A stretch of DNA of 64,000 bases, from assembly GCF_038502225.1 (NCBI RefSeq), contig NC_091326.1:670383-734382 (forward strand). Reading direction: 5' to 3'. The notes under the pieces are model-generated. The model ran no database searches. It was not told where the DNA came from and worked only from the letters and a program-made list of their open reading frames with translations. A program made the position numbers and the translations under genes. Shown in pieces: positions 28,782-38,989 of the stretch; the stretch's first letter is position 1; each line of letters opens with the position of its first letter. This stretch comes from Cherax quadricarinatus (taxonomy: Eukaryota > Arthropoda > Malacostraca > Decapoda > Parastacidae).

Positions 28782-29336
28782 CCGGTGTAATGGACAACCC
28801 ATCACTTCAGTTTCCTCAGTAAAGTAGCTGGGAATCCCCTTTAATGCATGTCAAGAGAACTGATAGGGAACAGTATAGTAAAGAAAGCGAATACCAGACT
28901 AAAATTCCTCCTACAGACAAGCACAATGTCTACCTACTGAGGCTCACAGGACCCTATGTCTAGCTCTTATAGTGTCATATGGATTACGCTTGCTCTTCAT
29001 GGTACTCTGCCTTAACAAATAAACTGAAAGATAAGCTACAAATCATCCAGAACAAAATGGCGAGATTCATTCTGGACTTGGGTCCAAGAAAGCATGTAGG
29101 CCAGGATGAATTACAACTGGATATGGTGAATGTTGAAGACAGAGTAAAACAACTGAAGTTAAATCAAGTTTATAGGATTGCTCACAGTGTCCAGAATATC
29201 TTCTGCCTATTTTTGTCAATATAGAGTAAGAAATAGTATTAGTCTGCCCGAAATGCCTAGGCATGCGATTGGCCTTCTTTGTAATAAGTATTGTATTTTA
29301 TAACTATTTTATAAACCACACATTGTAATCTATACA

Positions 29337-29552
29337 GGGGATTACCAACAGACCCCTGGCAGTCTTCAAGCTGGCACTGGACAAGCACCTAAAGTCAGTT
29401 CCGGATCAGCCGGGCTGTGGCTCGTACGTTGGTTTGCGTGCAGCCAGCAGCAACAGCCTGGTTGATCAGGCTCTGATCCACCAGGAGGCCTGGTCACAGA
29501 CCGGGCCGCGGGGGCGTTGACCCCCGGAACTCTCTCCAGGTAAACTCCAGGT
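29337..29552 (+). mobile_element. Family A LINE 3' fragment
   Basis: 216 bp from GGGGATTACCAACAGACCCC to the terminus CTCTCCAGGTAAACTCCAGG. It encodes the last residues of the family RT and interrupts an older LINE. Confidence 0.88.
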
Positions 29553-30010
29553 ACCCATAGTCAGAGGCCGGGCTTCAAACATATTTTACTGTACAGCAAT
29601 AAAGGAATGGAACAGACTGCCTGTACATGTCCAAGCCAGTCATATAATTATAATTATAATCAAAAAGAAGCGCTAAGCCACAAGGGCAATACAGCGCTGC
29701 AGGGTAGGGAAGGAAGCGAGGGTATTGGATGGCAGAAGGGAGGAGGGATGATCAGTAGGTTACAGAAAACAGCGGGGCAGGAGATAGTACGGGGGTAGAG
29801 GGTAGCAAGAGATTGAAGTAGAAAGCGCTGAAGGTATCAGAATTTGTGAAGAAAGTCAGTTGTTGTCAAAAAGTCAATGAGAGAGTCCGGATGAAAGATG
29901 GGTCCATCAGCAAGAAGGGAAGGTAAAGAGAGAGCAGCGGAGTGTAGACGACGACGGAGGTAAATTCTGCGTGCTCGTTGATAAAGTGGGCAGTCCAACA
30001 GGATGTGGCT

Positions 30011-30297
30011 GTTAGGTAAGACAAATATGCAACAGTTAGGTATCTTTATTTCGAAACGTTTCGCCTACACAGTAGGCTTCTTCAGTTGAGTACAGAAAAG
30101 CTGATAGAAGCAGAAGAGACTTGAAGACGATGATGGGTGATGGACTGATTACATCGTCTCTTCTGCTTCTATCAGCTTTTCTGTACTCGACTGAAGAAGC
30201 CTACTGTGTAGGCGAAACGTTTCGAAATAAAGATACCTAACTGTTGCATATGTGTCTTACCTAACAACCTGTCGGTATTTTATACCATTTTAACATT
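30011..30297. mobile_element. Fold-back element, copy 5 (best preserved), TSD 8-12 bp
   Basis: CAGGATGTGGCT (29999-30010) and CAGAATGTGGCT (30298-30309) flank it. Arms of more than 100 bp are nearly perfect inverses: GTTAGGTAAGACAAATATGC ... and its complement ending 30262. The right arm has CGACTGAAGAAGCCTACTG, TGTAGGCGAAACGTTTCG, AAATAAAGATACC and TGTTGCATATGTGTCTTACC, then the tail TGTCGGTATTTTATACC. It interrupts the 3' UTR/RNase H end of the I-like LINE. Confidence 0.93.
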
Positions 30298-30675
30298 CAG
30301 AATGTGGCTGACTGATAATGGAGCTTGGCAATTCTCACAGAGAGGAGCAGGGTGCCTCTCCATGAGATATCCATGAGTAAGACGAGTATGGCCAATGCGA
30401 AGACGGGAGAGAGTAGTCTCCCAACCTCGACACTGGTGATAAGAAGACGGCCAGTAACCTAAACTCAGTTTAATAGATTGAAGTTTGTTACCGAGCATAG
30501 TAGACCAACGTTGTTGCCAACGGGTGTGAAGGTGGGAAGATATTGCAGCAAAATAGTCCGTAAATGGAATACCTCTATATGAAACTGGTAGGTCGTGTAC
30601 TGCTGACCGCGCAGCAGTGTCTGCCTGTTCATTGCCCTGTACGTCAACATGACCAGGGACCCAACAAAAAAACAA
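30298..30675 (-). pseudogene. I-like LINE RNase H, C-terminal half and tail domain
   Basis: The frame starts with FFCWVPGHVDVQGNEQADTAAR, which holds the catalytic-site histidine (PGH) and last aspartate (EQAD) of RNase H type I. A cysteine/histidine tail follows (TRLTHGYLMERHPAPLCENC and CQAPLSVSHIL), typical of I/Jockey-group elements. The original C terminus is cut at 30297 by fold-back copy 5, and the frame is shifted relative to the first RNase H half near 30650. RNase H would remove the RNA strand during element copying. Confidence 0.85.
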
Positions 30676-31000
30676 TATATTTACGCTTGGTAAAGATGCG
30701 GCATAGCCAAAGTTGGATACGGAGGACTAAGGGGTGAGGTGTATCAAATTTCTGTATAGCCTGTAAAGCACTAAGGGAGTCTAAGACAACCACAAATGAT
30801 GACACAGGCATAGATGCAATACAGATAAGTGCTGCAAGGATGGCATACAATTCAGCAGTAAAAATGCTAGCCGAAGATAGTAAATGCCCTCGTACGATGC
30901 TGTCCGGAAACATTGCTGCGAATCCTATGCCGTCAGAAGACTTAGAGCCATCTGTGTACACAGCAATGGCATGAGAATGAGAGTGAAAGTGGTCAAGAAA
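30644..31000 (-). pseudogene. I-like LINE RNase H, N-terminal half
   Basis: MYTDGSKSSDGIGFAAMF gives the first catalytic aspartate, TAELYAILAALIC the glutamate, and VVLDSLSALQAI the second aspartate, in the usual order and spacing. The remaining motif lies in the neighbouring frame downstream, so one small indel around 30650 splits the domain. Otherwise the catalytic set D-E-D-H/D is complete. Confidence 0.85.
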
Positions 31001-31063
31001 AGGAGAGCGGGAAGCGACCGTAGACAGTTGGGCTTTCGAGCAAGGGAGAGAGAAAGAACAGAC

Positions 31064-31672
31064 TCAAACAGCTGGAACTTCCCAGGGGGGTTGGGAAAAG
31101 TGAGATGCTACATGAACATAGAAAGGTGGTAATTGAAGAGAAGACAAGAGCGAATGAAGGCGAAGAGAGAAGGGACGAAGTAAACAAGGGCGGTGAACAA
31201 ATAAAGAATGTCTACTAATATCAGTGACCATTCTATAAATGGAAGGATTGCGGAGATCATGAGAGCGTACATAGTAGCGAAGGCAATGGGCATCACGGCG
31301 ATCAGATAAGAATGGAATGTTCACTTTTGCATAGAGGCTCTCGACAGGGGAAGAGCAAAAAGCACCAAGGCATAAACGTAATCCTTGGTGATGAATGGGG
31401 TTAAGGCTAGAGAGAGTAGCAGGAGATGCTGCTGAATAGATCTGGTCACCATAATCAAGTTTCGATAAAATGAGGGTGGAATGTAGGCGAAGGAGGGTTC
31501 GACGATCAGCTCCCCATGAAAGATGAGCAAGGGTTTTAAGAAGGTTCAGCCGGCTGTGACAAGTTGCCTTCAGAGAGGTAATGTGAGGTTTCCAGGATAA
31601 CCTACGGTCAAAGAGGAGGCCCAGAAACTTGACTGTATCACGTTCAGGGATACGGGAGCCATAGAGGTACAA
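31064..31672 (-). pseudogene. I-like LINE RT thumb/connection region
   Basis: 202 open codons with VKFLGLLFDRRLSWKPHI, LNLLKTLAHLSWGADRRTLL and ILSKLDYGDQIYSAASP. These are the conserved region after the YxDD box in I/Jockey/R1-type LINEs (FLGxxFDxxLxWxxHI). The frame upstream continues in the RT palm piece at 31570-32172, with a shift between. Confidence 0.85.
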
Positions 31673-32221
31673 AGGATGATCGGAGATGACAGAGCGTCTA
31701 GTGAAAGTAATTTGGTGGGTTTTAGTGCTGGAAAATTTAAACCCATGTGTGGTGGCCCAATTGGAACATGGTCGACTGCATGCTGGAGAGAAACTGTAAT
31801 GAGGTGACAGTCAGCGCCTGCACAGGCAATAGCGAAGCCATCAACATAGAGTGATGACCAAATATTTGATGGAAGACTAGAGGCCAAATCATTAATAGAA
31901 AGGAGAAAAAGTGTTGTGCTCAGAACACATCCCTGGGGGACACCTTCAGCTTGGATCAAGTCCGGGGAGAGCACATTATTAACCCAAACACGGAAATGCC
32001 TGTCAGTTAAAAAGCTCTTAAGGAAGGATGGTGGATTGCCTCGAAGGCCTAAGGAGTGGGCTTGGGCTAAAATATTATACCTCCAAGTTGTGTCATATGC
32101 CTTCTCAAGGTCAAAAAATATGGCAATAAATGAGTGGTTATTCGCAAAGGCATTACGAACATACGTATCCAAGCGTAGTAAGGGGTCTATGGTAGAACGT
32201 CCCTTACGAAAGCCATATTGA
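31570..32221 (-). pseudogene. I-like LINE RT palm region, catalytic box altered
   Basis: The frame contains FIAIFFDLEKAYDTTWRYNIL (first catalytic aspartate present), GVPQGCVLSTTLFLLSIN, and SSLYVDGFAIACAG, where the YADD box reads YVDG: the second aspartate is changed to glycine. That change alone should abolish polymerase activity. Neighbouring frames supply RPIALTSAVCKVMERLVNRR upstream (32204-32480). Confidence 0.85.
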
Positions 32222-32489
32222 CGAGTGGAGAGACTGTTGTCTCTCTAAAAACCGCACTAAACGTCTATTTACTAGGCGTTCCATCACTTTGCAAACTGCA
32301 CTGGTAAGAGCAATGGGACGATAGTGGGAGGCTTCATGTCCCATAGTGCCTGGTTTGCGGAAAGGGAGAACAATGGCGGATTTCCACAGCAGTGGAAGAA
32401 CTCCTTGTGAGCAAATAAGATTGTAAAGGCATAATAGGACTGCAAGGGCTGACTGATGTAAATGTTGTAGCATACGAATATGAAGAGAT
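32204..32489 (-). pseudogene. I-like LINE RT fingers region
   Basis: SAIVLPFRKPGTMGHEASHY then RPIALTSAVCKVMERLVNRR is the fingers segment (P.pKPGKD...YRPIsLTs...EkmvnrRL). It is truncated upstream by the tRNA-SINE at 32490-32792 and shifted in frame relative to the palm piece. Confidence 0.85.
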
Positions 32490-32792
32490 TTCGTTCGGAT
32501 TTTTAACCCCGGAGGGTTAGCCACCCAGGATAACCCAAGAAAGTCAGTGCGTCATCGAGGACTGTCTAACTTATTTCCATTGGGGTCCTTAATCTTGTCC
32601 CCCAGGATGCGACCCACACCAGTCGACTAACACCCAGGTACCTATTTGCTGCTAGGTGAACAGGACAACAGGTGTAAGGAAACGTGTCAAATGTTTCCAC
32701 CCGCCGGGAATCGAACCCGGGCCCTCCGTGTGTGAAGCGGGAGCTTTAGCCACCAGACCACCGGGCCACTAGCCAGACCACCGGGCCACTAG
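32490..32792 (-). mobile_element. tRNA-derived SINE (copy b) inside the I-like LINE
   Basis: Reverse complement of copy a: head GGCCCGGTGGTCTGGTGGCT, B box GGGTTCGATTCCC, tail GGGTTAAAAATCCGAACG. The 20-bp head CTAGTGGCCCGGTGGTCTGG is present twice in tandem (32753-32772 and 32773-32792). Confidence 0.9.
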
Positions 32793-33446
32793 AATGCCAC
32801 TATGAATGTCGTCGGGCCCAGCTGCCGATGATTGGCAAGCTGAGTGTGTTGCCTCCAGTTCTTGAAGTGTAAAAGGCACATTATACTGTTCTTCTCTGAG
32901 AGAAAAAAAGTCCAAGGGTGCTAACTCTCTGGCAGACTTTGAGGAAAGAAATGAGGGGCATAGATGGAGTCCCTGAGAAATACGGACCAGATGATTGCCA
33001 ATTTCATTGGCAACATCTAGTGGGTTTGCTATATCAACACCGGCAACCCGCAGAACAGGAGCCAGGTCAGGAGAATATTTACCACTCAGTTTTCGTACTT
33101 TTTTCCAGACTGCACTCATAGAGGAAGCAGAGGTGATGGAGGAGACATAATCTCGCCAGCAAGTGCATTTAGCGTCACGGATGACACGGCGAGCGATCGC
33201 ACGCTTCTGCTTAAAATCAAGAAGTCTCTCTGTGGTTCTATTGTACCGGTACCTGCCCCATGCAGCGCGTTTCAAACGTACTGCACAAGCACAAGCAGGA
33301 GACCACCAAGGCACGCATTTCTGAGAATGCCTGCCCGAAGTTTGGGGTATACAATTAGAAGCTGCGGTTAAAATGGAGGATGAGAAGAGGTGTAAAAGCT
33401 CATCGATGGAGGACGAAGAAGGAACCTCTCTAAAAACAGTTAGGTG
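32793..33446 (-). pseudogene. I-like LINE region between endonuclease and RT
   Basis: The frame (to 33314) starts MPWWSPACACAVRLKRAAWG and holds FKQKRAIARRVIRDAKCTCW and SMSAVWKKVRKLSGKYSPD, the 'WW...C..A...R..A...R...A..R..ikeakr.sW..f...i' pattern that precedes the RT in I/Jockey elements. It ends in SSAAGPDDIH, the start of the RT, where the SINE was inserted. Upstream it is cut by a family A LINE. Confidence 0.85.
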
Positions 33447-34013
33447 TTTACCTGGAGTTTACCTGGAGAGAGTTCCGGGGGTCAACGCCCCCGCGGCCCG
33501 GTCTGTGACCAGGCCTCCTGGTGGATCAGAGCCTGATCAACCAGGCTGTTGCTGCTGGCTGCACGCAAACCAACGTACGAGCCACAGCCCGGCTGATCAG
33601 GAACTGACTTTATGTGCTTGTCCAGTGCCAGCTTGAAGACTGCCAGGGGTCTGTTGGTAATCCCCCTTATGTGTGCTGGGAGGCAGTTGAACAGTCTCGG
33701 GCCCCTGACACTTATTGTATGGTCTCTTAACGTGCTAGTGACACCCCTGCTTTTCATTGGGGGGATGGTGCATCGTCTGCCAAGTCTTTTGCTTTCGTAG
33801 TGAGTGATTTTCGTGTGCAAGTTCGGTACTAGTCCCTCTAGGATTTTCCAGGTGTATATAATCATGTATCTCTCCCTCCTGCGTTCCAGGGAATACAGGT
33901 TTAGGAACCTCATGCGCTCCCAATAATTGAGGTGTTTTATCTCCGTTATGCGCGCCGTGAAAGTTCTCTGTACATTTTCTAGGTCGGCAATTTCACCTGC
34001 CTTGAAAGGTGCT
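33447..34013 (-). mobile_element. Family A LINE 3' fragment inside the I-like LINE
   Basis: 567 bp from CAGCACCTTTCAAGGCAGGTG (minus strand) to the 3' terminus with CTCCAGGTAAACTCCAGGTA. A 143-codon open part encodes the family A C-terminal region. It has nearly the same sequence as 23597-24160, so it is young. Flanks GTTAGGTGT and GTAAAGGTGT may be a degraded TSD. Confidence 0.88.
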
Positions 34014-34961
34014 GAGTAAAGGTGTGAGTAAAGGTTCCAATTTGCCTGATCAAATTGCCAACGTGGGATGCGAAGAGGTGGTGAATATGAAGGGTAAGTA
34101 AGAATGATTGGGAAATGATCGCTGTCATGTAAGTCCGGGAGAACAGACTAAGTGAAGTCTAATGCGGCAGAGGAAGAGCAGACTGAGAGATCGGTGCAAG
34201 AGAGTGTGTGAGTCCGAGGATCAAAATGGGTGCGAGTACCTGTATTTAAAACATGGAGGGGGTGGGTGGCAAGAAAAGCCTCTAACTGAATGCCACGGGA
34301 ATCACAGTGAGATATCCCCCCCAGAGGAAATGGTGGGCATTAAAATCTCCAAGTAACAGAATCGGTGGCAGTAATGACGAAACAAGAAAGGCAATATCCG
34401 GAATAGATAATGCCCGAGGAGAGAGATATAAAGAACAGAGCGTATACCACCTATGCAAGTGGATACGGGCTGCTGTGTAATGCAGTGAAGTACGAACAAA
34501 TAGCTGATGGTACGGAATATCAGTGCATAGAAGAAGGGCACTTTCATTAAAGGTCCCTGATGGGACCTTTAATGATCTGAAGAATACAAATTATAGCCTG
34601 AGATGGGAGAGATAACAGCAGAGTGTAATTTTGGTTCCTGTAAGCAAACACCAACAGGGGAAAACTGGGAGAGTAACATCTGAAGCTCACCCCGATTACC
34701 CCTGAGGCCGCGTATATTCCACTGTAAATAGGCCATGATTGGCAATGATAAAGATACCTGAAATCCGCAGGTAAGGGTTCCTATGGACTAGAGGGTTTAG
34801 AAAAGTCCACATGCGGAGGCAGGGGAAAACGTTCAAGCAGTGAAGGAATGGTGCGGTGTGAAGAAAGGAGTTGCGCAGATGGAGCAGAGGAGAGAGAAGG
34901 AACGGAGGGTGGATCAGTGTCCATTGATGGTTTGGTCTCTGCAATATATTCAGAGATTGCT
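34014..34961 (-). pseudogene. I-like LINE endonuclease part (frameshifted)
   Basis: Across frames on the minus strand I read LLGDFNAHH-like sequence near 34330 (GDFN motif) and DLHDSDHFPIILTYPSYS near 34100 (SDH motif), in the order expected for the AP-type endonuclease. The N-terminal motifs (LQWNIRGLRGN/Q-E type) lie near 34700-34620. Several stops and frame changes break it, and its 3' side is cut by the family A insertion. Confidence 0.7.
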
Positions 34962-36677
34962 TCAAGTGTTTCGGAATTCAGAGACATTGTATGGGAGACA
35001 ATATTGGAAATGGTAGGGGGAGGATGAGTAAAGATTGGAACTGTAATGGACTGTACCAAGGTAGGGGGGGGGCGAAAGGGTGGAGGGAACTGGAGAAGCG
35101 TGGAGGGGGACAGAAGAGGCAGAAACCTGGGAGGTGGCAGAAGAGGAAGAAACTTGGGAGGGAACAGGGGAGGAAGGTACAGTATGAGGAGGGTGAACCT
35201 CTACACTTGTAACAGAGCCAGTGAGAGGGGAAGAACCAGGTACAGAGACAGGGAAGGTAAAATGAGGAGGAAGAAGGGAAGGTGTTAACGGACCTTTTTT
35301 TGACTTTTGAGAAGTAGAGAGACGGTTAGGAGGAGGTGTCATACGAGATCTCGTCGCTACCGAGGCTTGTGAGGGAGAACACGAAGAAGCGAGATCAGAC
35401 TGAGGTGTTGAAGTAGGGACGTCTGAGCCTAGGACAGCAAAAGAATTAGATACAGGAGTGACTATGGGAGAGGTAACCAGAGGTGGTTGCAGAAGATGGG
35501 ATCCCAGAAGTGGGGGGACGTTTTGAAACATGGGAATAAGAAACACGAGGTAGTCTCCCTTGGAGGCGGAGATGAGAAACTGACATGGCATAAGGGAGAC
35601 CTGCCTCTTTGAGGTAACGGATTTCCCGCTCGTTTAAGTAGACTTGACAATGGCGAGAGTATGAAGGGTGAGCCTCATGACAATTAAGGCAAGAGGGAGG
35701 TCGATTACAAGACATATTAGAATGGTCATCGGCACCACAGACCGGGCATTCGGCGATAGATCTGCAATATTTCGCTGGATGGCCAAATCGCCAGCAATTT
35801 CTACACTGTTGCGGTGTAGGGAGACACGTTTCGAACTTGTAACCGATGTCCTGCTACATAAACTGAGGATGGGAGTTCATGGCTGTCAAAAGTTAAACGA
35901 GCCACATTGCTAGGGTATCGTCTTCGCCCGTGGGCAGGAAGAACATAAGTGTCTACCTTGAGGATTGGGAGATCTTGGAGTTCCAGCTGTTCAAAAATGT
36001 CAGTGCCACATGTCTGGAAATTTTGTTGAACTATGGTATGGGGCAGAATGACGGTACCACTACAAGAATTGAGGGAATGATGTTTTTCAATAGTGACAGG
36101 AACAGTATTGATATGGGAAAGACGAGAAAGCTCATGAGCCTGGGTAGCATTCTGTACAGTGATGATGCACGTACCGCTCTTAAGAGCACGAAAAGACGTA
36201 GGAGTGCCTTGCCAATACTGTGGTCAGAAAGATAGGCAGTAGAGGAAGTCGGTCGTAAAGTGAAGAATTTAGTCCATTGTGCAGTCTGAAACTGAGCGTG
36301 GAAAGGTAGTGAAGGAAGTGTCGATCTTTTCTGAGAAGAATGAGAAGGTGGAGAAGTATCATCAGCAGGTAATTGTCGTTGGCATTTAGGCGTGGGACCA
36401 GAATTGGTCCGACATGGAACGGGCCGGCGATTCAAAAATTGCCGCACCGTAGAGGGAGAGGCCGGAAGCATAGTCAGAGGAGAGCGAAGGTCAGATAAAT
36501 CGAAGGAGTCAGTCGAGGCCTCAGTACCTGAAGCGGGTGAGGAAACAGCACCGGCAAGAGGTACAGAGGCATGAGGAGTGTCCGAAGAGTGGTCCAAAGA
36601 TGAGGCGGGGTCAGAATGGGGTGCGGTATCAAGAAGGGGCCTGGGGGTAGCAGGTTCATGGACTAGGGCTGCCATGG
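34962..36677 (-). pseudogene. I-like LINE gag-like ORF1 with CCHC knuckles (frameshifted)
   Basis: The start is at 36675 (MAALVHEPATPRPLL). A serine/proline-rich N-terminal part (to about residue 130) is followed, in shifted frames, by a region with zinc-knuckle cysteines near 35690-35850: CWRFGHPAKYC and CPVCGADDHS-like sequence, then CNRPPSCLNCHEAHPSYSRHC. Two or three CCHC-type knuckles in a row are typical of I/Jockey ORF1 proteins, which bind the element RNA. The C-terminal part (34962-35591) is again serine/proline-rich. At least two frameshifts. Confidence 0.75.
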
Positions 36678-37440
36678 TTAGGTTACTTCTTTCTTTTTGT
36701 TTTTAAGAAAAAAAAATAAAAATAAAAATAAAAAAGAATAAAAAAAGGGGGGGATCGGGGAGGGATAGTTCCTAGGAGGAATGAAAGGGCCAGAAATCTC
36801 CCTCCGTGCCCAAGAGGACCTCAGCACCGCAAGTAGCGCAGATGCAGCATGGAACCCGTGCCATACCCTACCCATCATGCCAGTAAACCGGCAATCCAGG
36901 ATAGCAACCTCACATCTGCCGAGCTACCTCGATGGACAAAAGAGAGGGCGGCCGGAAATCTGCCACAAAGCATACCTCCTTCGACCACCACCCCCGGAAT
37001 CCGAAAAGTGGCTTCCAGAGACACACCCGTCGCCCGAGACACACCCAAAAGCCAACCTCCGGGATACCGGAGAGGGATCAGGACATCCCCAGGCGATCCA
37101 GATTCCACAGCAAACTATGCCACCGCGAAGAACCTCAACGGAATGGGATGGACCCCGGTACCCTTTCCTCAACCTAGGAACTAGCGTGCCTGTGGGAAAA
37201 AAAAATCCCAAAGGCCAAAAAGGAAGGGCAAAAGGGAGGGGTGGGGAGGAGGAGGAGGAAAAGAAAAAGGGGAGGATGGGGAAGATGGGATAGGGAATGG
37301 GGGATTGGGGGGTAATTAGGTTCGGTCTGAGGAAGGAGACCGACAGGTCTAATTCCTCAGACCAAGAGCCTCTTCACCACGCCAAGGAGCCCCCCTTGAA
37401 GAGGAAGCCAGTCATAGCATGAACCAGTTCAAGAAGTCAA
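36678..37440. other. Probable 5' region of the I-like LINE
   Basis: Contains an A/T-rich homopolymer block (36700-36750), then GC-richer sequence and a purine-rich G/A tract (37200-37310). It has no convincing frame; the 170-codon plus-strand frame here has low-complexity composition. The element's 5' end probably lies near 37430, but no TSD could be matched. Confidence 0.45.
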
Positions 37441-38134
37441 AAGGTACCTAATGAGCGTAGTGACAAAGGTTGAATTTTTTTTTAGCTAACACACATGTAA
37501 ATATAAATAACTCATTTTACCTTATTCTTAGCACATCTCCTTTATATTATAACAAGGTATTAAAAGGACCCCGATGGAAATAAGTCACTGACTTTCTTGG
37601 GTTATCCTAGGTTCTCTACACGTATGCTGCTATGTATGATAATCTATGTAACTATTTGTGTATACCTGAATAAATTTATTAAACAAGTCACTGATTTTTT
37701 GGGTTATGGTGGGTAATTTACACTATGTATGATAATTGTATGTAGCAGTGTGGTAGTGCAGGTTGGGGTGATCACTTCTCAGCCGATATGTCTGCCTCAA
37801 GTATGCAATATAAATGCGCCTTAGACTTTAGTGTTGTGAAGGGCACGCCGTGGAAATTACAACTAACAGAATGTTAAGTTAAACATCACAGATGGTAACT
37901 ATCGCCTCCATTTTCCATCATAATGATTTGTGTCAAGTAATGAGTAGCCACATTACCAAATATTTTGAAATATTGTTACATGTTCCTGCTGCTGCTGCTG
38001 CTGCTGCTATTTCCCTATGTTTGTTAAATAATAATAAATCTATTTCTAGAAGTACGTGATACAACTTATACAGACCATATGTGACACCAGCCAGTGGCGT
38101 CGTAAAAGGGGGGGGGGTGGCGCCCGGGGTGACA
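37441..38134. other. No gene; short repeats
   Basis: Includes a fragment GACCCCGATGGAAATAAGTCAC-TGACTTTCTTGGGTTATCCT resembling the tRNA-SINE body (37568-37612), a CTG trinucleotide run (37987-38008) and a G10 run at 38109. Sequence 38090-38134 (GCCAGTGGCGTCGTAAAAGG, GGCGCCCGGGG) looks like a DNA transposon end that hosts the hAT element. Confidence 0.5.
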
Positions 38135-38142
38135 CCATAGAG

Positions 38143-38820
38143 CAGTGGTTCCCAAACTTTTTCAGCTTGTTACCCAATTTAACATGCCACATAAAGCATG
38201 TTACCCCTTTCACAAAATGTTGTTATTATTGATATATATGGCTAAATTAAAACACTTGAGATATTTTCTTTTATTTATTGTATTTGAACATTGTGCATCT
38301 CTAATGACTATTACCAAAGATGTCAAGAACATCAGTGGGATGGATGGAGTTGCATACTTGAAGCTAGTTTAGGAATTCTTGGCTTCATACCAGCTTATGT
38401 CTACCTCGGCTGATGCTCACAGATAAACTGACAGTGTGAAATAGAGGCAGCCTCAGGAAGTGAGTGACGCATACTGGACAGGTCGATCTGGGCTACTGAG
38501 TGACTTTTGTCCTGAAGCATACTTGTCAAAATACTTTTGGGTTTCCACACACACTTAGCTATATATTTCTTCTTTTCTAATACTGTATATTAGTTTTTGA
38601 TGTTATTGTTATTTGGTTTAACTTTATTACTTACTTATAATAGGTTTACTTTACAACTTTATATACTAAGACAAAGTTAACAATAATCCTCATACCGGGT
38701 ACCGCATTGTTTTCTTGATTTTCAGAATTCATAACTTTTTTTCTGTCACCCCTCCATTACCCCCAAAAAATGGTTAAATTACCCCCAGGGGGTAATTTAC
38801 CCCCAGTTTGGGAACCACTG
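38143..38820. mobile_element. hAT-type MITE with perfect 8-bp TSD
   Basis: Inverted ends CAGTGGTTCCCAAACTTTTT and CCAGTTTGGGAACCACTG, flanked by CCATAGAG at 38135-38142 and 38821-38828. The 8-bp duplication and CAGTGGTTCCCAA-type ends are characteristic of hAT elements. A 75-codon frame inside shows no transposase motif, so it is non-autonomous. Confidence 0.92.
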
Positions 38821-38989
38821 CCATAGAGCCTCTAAAGGTGACACTAATGACCAAAACAGTGCTGCAGCAATGCAAGAGAAAATCCTTCGTTTCTCTATAG
38901 ACTATATGATTACAGAGTATAAATAGGTCTAGATAGGGAAAATCATTGATTTTGACGTGATAGATGATTTTGCAGGATTGAGTTTAGTT

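Larger units (their letters stand above)
28395..29640 (+). pseudogene. LINE RT C-terminal half (Jockey/CR1-superclade), fragmented
   Basis: Open segments encode LLYAYDSTPLVSGKDPQDIANV (the YADD box with D changed to Y), then after the SINE insertion a KYLGIP-like piece near 28830, MDYACSSWYSALTNKLKDKLQIIQNKMARF (28979 on) and, after a family A insertion, GRASNIFYCTAIKEWNRLPVHV (29560-29635). The order matches the thumb and C-terminal region of Jockey/CR1-superclade LINEs. Loss of the second catalytic residue and three disruptions (SINE 28626-28781, family A 29337-29552, frameshifts) mean it is dead. Confidence 0.75.
29648..37440 (-). mobile_element. I-like LINE, nearly full length, with three nested insertions
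   Basis: Reading the minus strand from about 37440 to 29648: 5' UTR, gag-like ORF1 with zinc knuckles, AP-type endonuclease, RT, RNase H, then a 3' UTR ending CAGCGCTGTATTGCCCTTGTGG-CTTAGCGCTTCTTTTTGATT and TTATAATTATAATT. RNase H after RT and a TAA-type tail fit the I group. Insertions: fold-back 30011-30297, tRNA-SINE 32490-32792, family A 33447-34013. Without these it would be about 6.6 kb. The 5' boundary is uncertain. Many indels and stops are present. Confidence 0.8.

Noticed and set aside
36781..37293. 170-codon plus-strand frame as a host gene
   Set aside because: Low-complexity, proline- and lysine/glycine-rich product in the likely 5' region of the minus-strand LINE; no recognisable domain.
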